DNA from: Chloromonas sp. AAM2
Taxonomy: Eukaryota > Chlorophyta > Chlorophyceae > Chlamydomonadales > Chlamydomonadaceae
Length of the DNA: 64,000 bases
Reading direction: 5' to 3'
Assembly: GCA_004335635.1 (NCBI GenBank)
Contig: QAXH01005874.1
Span: 28,744-92,743, forward strand
The notes under the pieces were generated by a model. That model ran no database searches. It was given only the letters and a program-made list of their open reading frames with translations, and was not told the origin of the DNA. Position 1 is the first letter of the stretch. Each line of letters begins with the position of its first letter. A program made the translations under genes and the position numbers. Shown here piece after piece: positions 61,068 to 64,000 of the stretch.

Positions 61068-63093
61068 GGCTCAGAGAATTGCCTGCTGCTGCATCGCCTT
61101 AACAGTGAATATGCTTTTATAGGTTGCTTACGTTCAGTTGGCTTAATGGTATCACACATTGGGATGCGTTGATTCATCAGCATGCGCTGTATGAGACTGC
61201 GCTGGCTGCTGGCAGGGTTGGTTGCAGCCCCTGCGGAATGCCATGGGGCGGAACGGCTTTGGGGTGATGCTGTCTCCGTTGAGGGCCCACTGCCTGTATC
61301 AGAAGCAACCGAGGCAGTGGCTTCTCTGCACATCTCAGTCGGCCCTATGCATGGCGCGCCTGGTAGGCCTTTTATTGTCAGCACATCAACATGCTGACAA
61401 CGGGCAGGCAGGTGCAGGTGAACAGTGTGCTTGTGCGTTTTCTGCTGCTTCTTCGACCAGCAGCTGCTTCTTCTCTGTACAATATTATAGGCCATTCTGC
61501 ATACCACATGGTATGAGCCCTGTGTCTCCAACCTGGTTTCCTTGTTGACCTGCTGGCTGTGGGTGCGCACACAAAGCACTAGACTTGGAATGACCTGCAG
61601 CCATGGGTTGTTACACCATGGGTTTATTAGTGCTATAGACCACAGATCATGCTGCGAGTCAGTTGCGCTTGCTAGTGGTGGCGTGCTAGGCATCAGGCAC
61701 CGCATTCAAGTGCACAGATGCACCGGTGCGCATGGCAATGAATAAGGCCACTGCCCACAACCGTGGCATGCTACAAGTCGCAAACAGGGAATTGTCGGTT
61801 GTCATGTCTGTTGTGCATCTGAAGAGATGAAGCTCGACCAAGATGAACATCCGGACTTTTGACGGGCCATGGACGCAAACACACTGGTAACCATTAAGAT
61901 GACTGGTTGCCCGATGTTTTGAGTGTAAGATATACTCAATCGAACGATGTTCACCAAGCAGCACGTTTGTGTACTGCGACTTCTGCACAGCTGTGCTGAT
62001 ACCATAGCACGCAGGGTGAAGGCAATTCACATAACCAAGCCAAACCACGTTCACCGACTGGATCAATCATGGAATGGATGGTCCCAGTATGGCCAACTCT
62101 TGCACACCCCAGGCCTGGCAAATGTTTACTGGCGCCTAGCTGAGTAGCGCAGGCGGCTAGGGTAGGGATCGGGCTCCCAGTGCAGATCAAAGGTGTTGAG
62201 TGGTCACAACAAGGGCCGCCTGTTGGCGTGATAGTGATGTCGTGTAGATGCGATGCCCGAGCTGACTGAACCAAGTTGCTGTCAGCAACAGCAGCTGTTG
62301 TATGGCAACAGGAAGTGGTGGTAACACCAACACGCGTTGTGTAAGGCACACTCAAATTGCAAGAGCCTAAACCACACTACAAACTTGAGCCGGGCCCTGT
62401 GTACGAAGTCACCCGGTTTTCTGGGTGCTGCCGTAGTGCAACCATGCAGCAGCCAAGTGCATGCATGCAGCTGGTTGGATGACACCAGACTGAGCAGCAC
62501 AGAGCCCAAAGTCCAAGCCCAACAATGGTAACCTCTTCGGGTCTGTGGGTATTTGGCGGTCTCTGCGTATGCAGCGCGAGAGCATGCCCTTAGTTTAGCA
62601 AGAGAGTGCCGGGATGTGAAACTTTAGGTACAGACTTCAAAACTCAGAAACCCAGAGCGGTGAGTGTATCGTGGAAAGGCCTTCAGGTCTCTAGGTTGTT
62701 GAGTGTGCTGCACACAAGTCAGGCCCTTGGTGTAGCAGGCAAGTATCTGAATCTGTGCCATGGTCGTCCCAGTCGCAGACCAGAGAATCTGGAGACCCAG
62801 ATACCTAGCTGCACCGTCTGTGGGTCTTTAAGTCTTGGAGAGTCAGGCGTGTTGTCTGACAAGCAGCCAATGGTATAGCAGGCAGGTTTGTCTTCATGTA
62901 CGTTGTTCACGTACGTCAATCAATTAGACCGGCGTACCAGTCTGCAGCTAGCCAGAACATACTTAGTAACATGTGGTATATGCACTGCTTGTAAGTATAG
63001 GCCGTGTATGCAAGTACACCTGGTAGGTTCTCCCTCCCTTCCATCCCCTCTTGCAACCCCCTGCGTCCTCCCTTTGCAACATGTCCACATAGT
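61068..63093. other. No gene recognised; degenerate repeat at 62630-62890
   Basis: I see no supported exon chain. Two related stretches, 62630-62760 and 62775-62890, share AGACCCAGA-like, GAGTGT/GCGTGT and TGGTGTAGCAGGCA(A/G)G blocks at about 140-bp spacing. Frames on both strands lack domains. Confidence 0.3.
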
Positions 63094-63800
63094 ATACTGA
63101 ATGGCGGACCCTACCCAACAATCAAACGGTTGACAGCTCATGATCGTGTATGGGACAGGGTCGGCGTGCAGCAGCATAGTGGTGAATGGCGGACCTTGCC
63201 CCAAAGCCAAACCAGACGGCCACCTGGGACTGTCTTGGGGGCAGAGTCCCCGTGCTGCAGCTTAGTGTAAATGGCGGACCTTGCCTCAAAGCCAGGCTAG
63301 AAGGCCGCAGGTGACTGTCTTTGGGGCAGGGTCTCCGTGCAGTAGCTTAGTGGTAAATAACGGACCCTGCCCCAAAGCCAAACCATATGGCCACCGGCAA
63401 CTGTCTTTGTGGCAGGGTCTCCGTGCAGTGGCTTAGTGGTGGATAACGGACCCTGACTCAAAGCCAAACCATATGGCCACCGGCAACTGCCTTTGGGACA
63501 GGGTCCCCGTGCAGTACCTTAGTGGTGGATAGCGGATCCTGCCCCAAAGCCAAACCATATGGCCACCGACTGCCTTTGGGGTAAGGTGCCCGTGCAGTAG
63601 CTTAAGCAGTGAATGCCGACGTTGCCCCAATGCCAACAGCCAGACGGTGCCTTTGGGGTAAGGTGACCGTGCAGTACTTTAGCAGTAAATGCCCGACCCA
63701 GCCGAACTGCCACAAGCCAGACGGCCACCGCCGACTGCCTTTGGGGCCAGGTGCCCGTGCAGTAGCTTAGCAGTGAACGGCCGACCTTGCCCCAATGACA
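63094..63800. repeat. 86-bp satellite-like tandem array, about 8 units
   Basis: Each unit contains TGGCGGACC or AACGGACCCTGCC, CAAAGCCAAACCATATGGCC, CTTTGGGGCAGGGTC and CCGTGCAGTAGCTTAGTGG. Starts near 63361, 63447 and 63533 give an 86-bp period. Outer units are more diverged and the last ones are shortened. Long minus-strand frames across it are repeat artefacts. Confidence 0.9.
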
Positions 63801-64000
63801 GCTGGTGACCACCTCTTTGCATCTCAAATCGCAAGGAACACCGAGGTTGGTCAATTACCACACCAGTCGTTTCTAGCTGACTCATGGGGTCTTGGCTGCT
63901 GTATCACAATGCCCATTCAGAGACAGAATTCCCAACGCCGATGCTTTGAGTTGGTCATCCCCCCACCATACTACAGCACACAAGCCCCTCGCACCTCTGG

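Noticed and set aside
63094..63800. CRISPR-like repeat array
   Set aside because: Units are contiguous and diverge along their whole length, without conserved repeats alternating with unique spacers; the genome is eukaryotic.
63519..63854. Minus-strand frame with repeated GHLTPKA
   Set aside because: Produced by the 86-bp tandem array; no gene features.

Overview
The window looks like a nuclear chromosome segment of a green alga (Chlorophyta). Genes are broken into many short exons with GT..AG introns rich in TGCATG and (TG)n. Exons are GC-rich with long Ala/Gln/Gly/Pro runs, dispersed repeats sit inside introns, and the gene set is eukaryotic and plant-like (GT77 arabinosyltransferase-type enzyme, TPX2, HMGB, DDX60-like helicase, U2 snRNA with plant-style flanking elements). 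There is no prokaryotic operon structure. Exon models were built by hand from splice sites, phase and protein-family resemblance.

Layout. 1834-3374 (-): four-exon, 224-residue charged protein, not recognised. 4635-8333 (+): about 1,048-residue Gln/His/Pro-rich protein with a weak resemblance to plant TIME FOR COFFEE. 10361-15021 (-): GT77-family type II membrane glycosyltransferase. One of its introns carries a complete U2 snRNA gene on the same strand (12102-12286). 15245-16583 (+): 117-residue helical protein sharing a 223-bp divergent promoter with the GT77 gene. 17865-18619 (-): 122-residue HMG-box protein. 18620-22284: repeat-scarred, no gene recognised. 22285-25094 (-): 230-residue atypical NAD(P)-binding SDR/epimerase. 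25769-32020 (+): TPX2-like spindle protein. 32799-52701 (+): very large DDX60-like DExH (Ski2-like) helicase with more than 30 exons. 54744-60370 (+): multi-exon gene joining an apparent PD-(D/E)XK nuclease-like region to a protein-kinase-like domain, resembling Crinkler-type effector architectures. Its 3' end is altered by a perfect 76-bp tandem duplication. 61068-64000: no gene recognised; ends in an 86-bp satellite-like array.

How they relate. The genes are functionally mixed: cell-wall/Hyp-rich glycoprotein glycosylation, chromatin, spindle assembly, RNA helicase. Two divergent pairs (GT77/helical protein; SDR/TPX2) probably share promoters. The most unusual material is the U2 snRNA nested in a protein-gene intron with a substitution in its branch-site-pairing element, the nuclease-kinase fusion with its fresh duplication, and families of related sequences in introns of unrelated genes, one of which abuts 3' splice sites.
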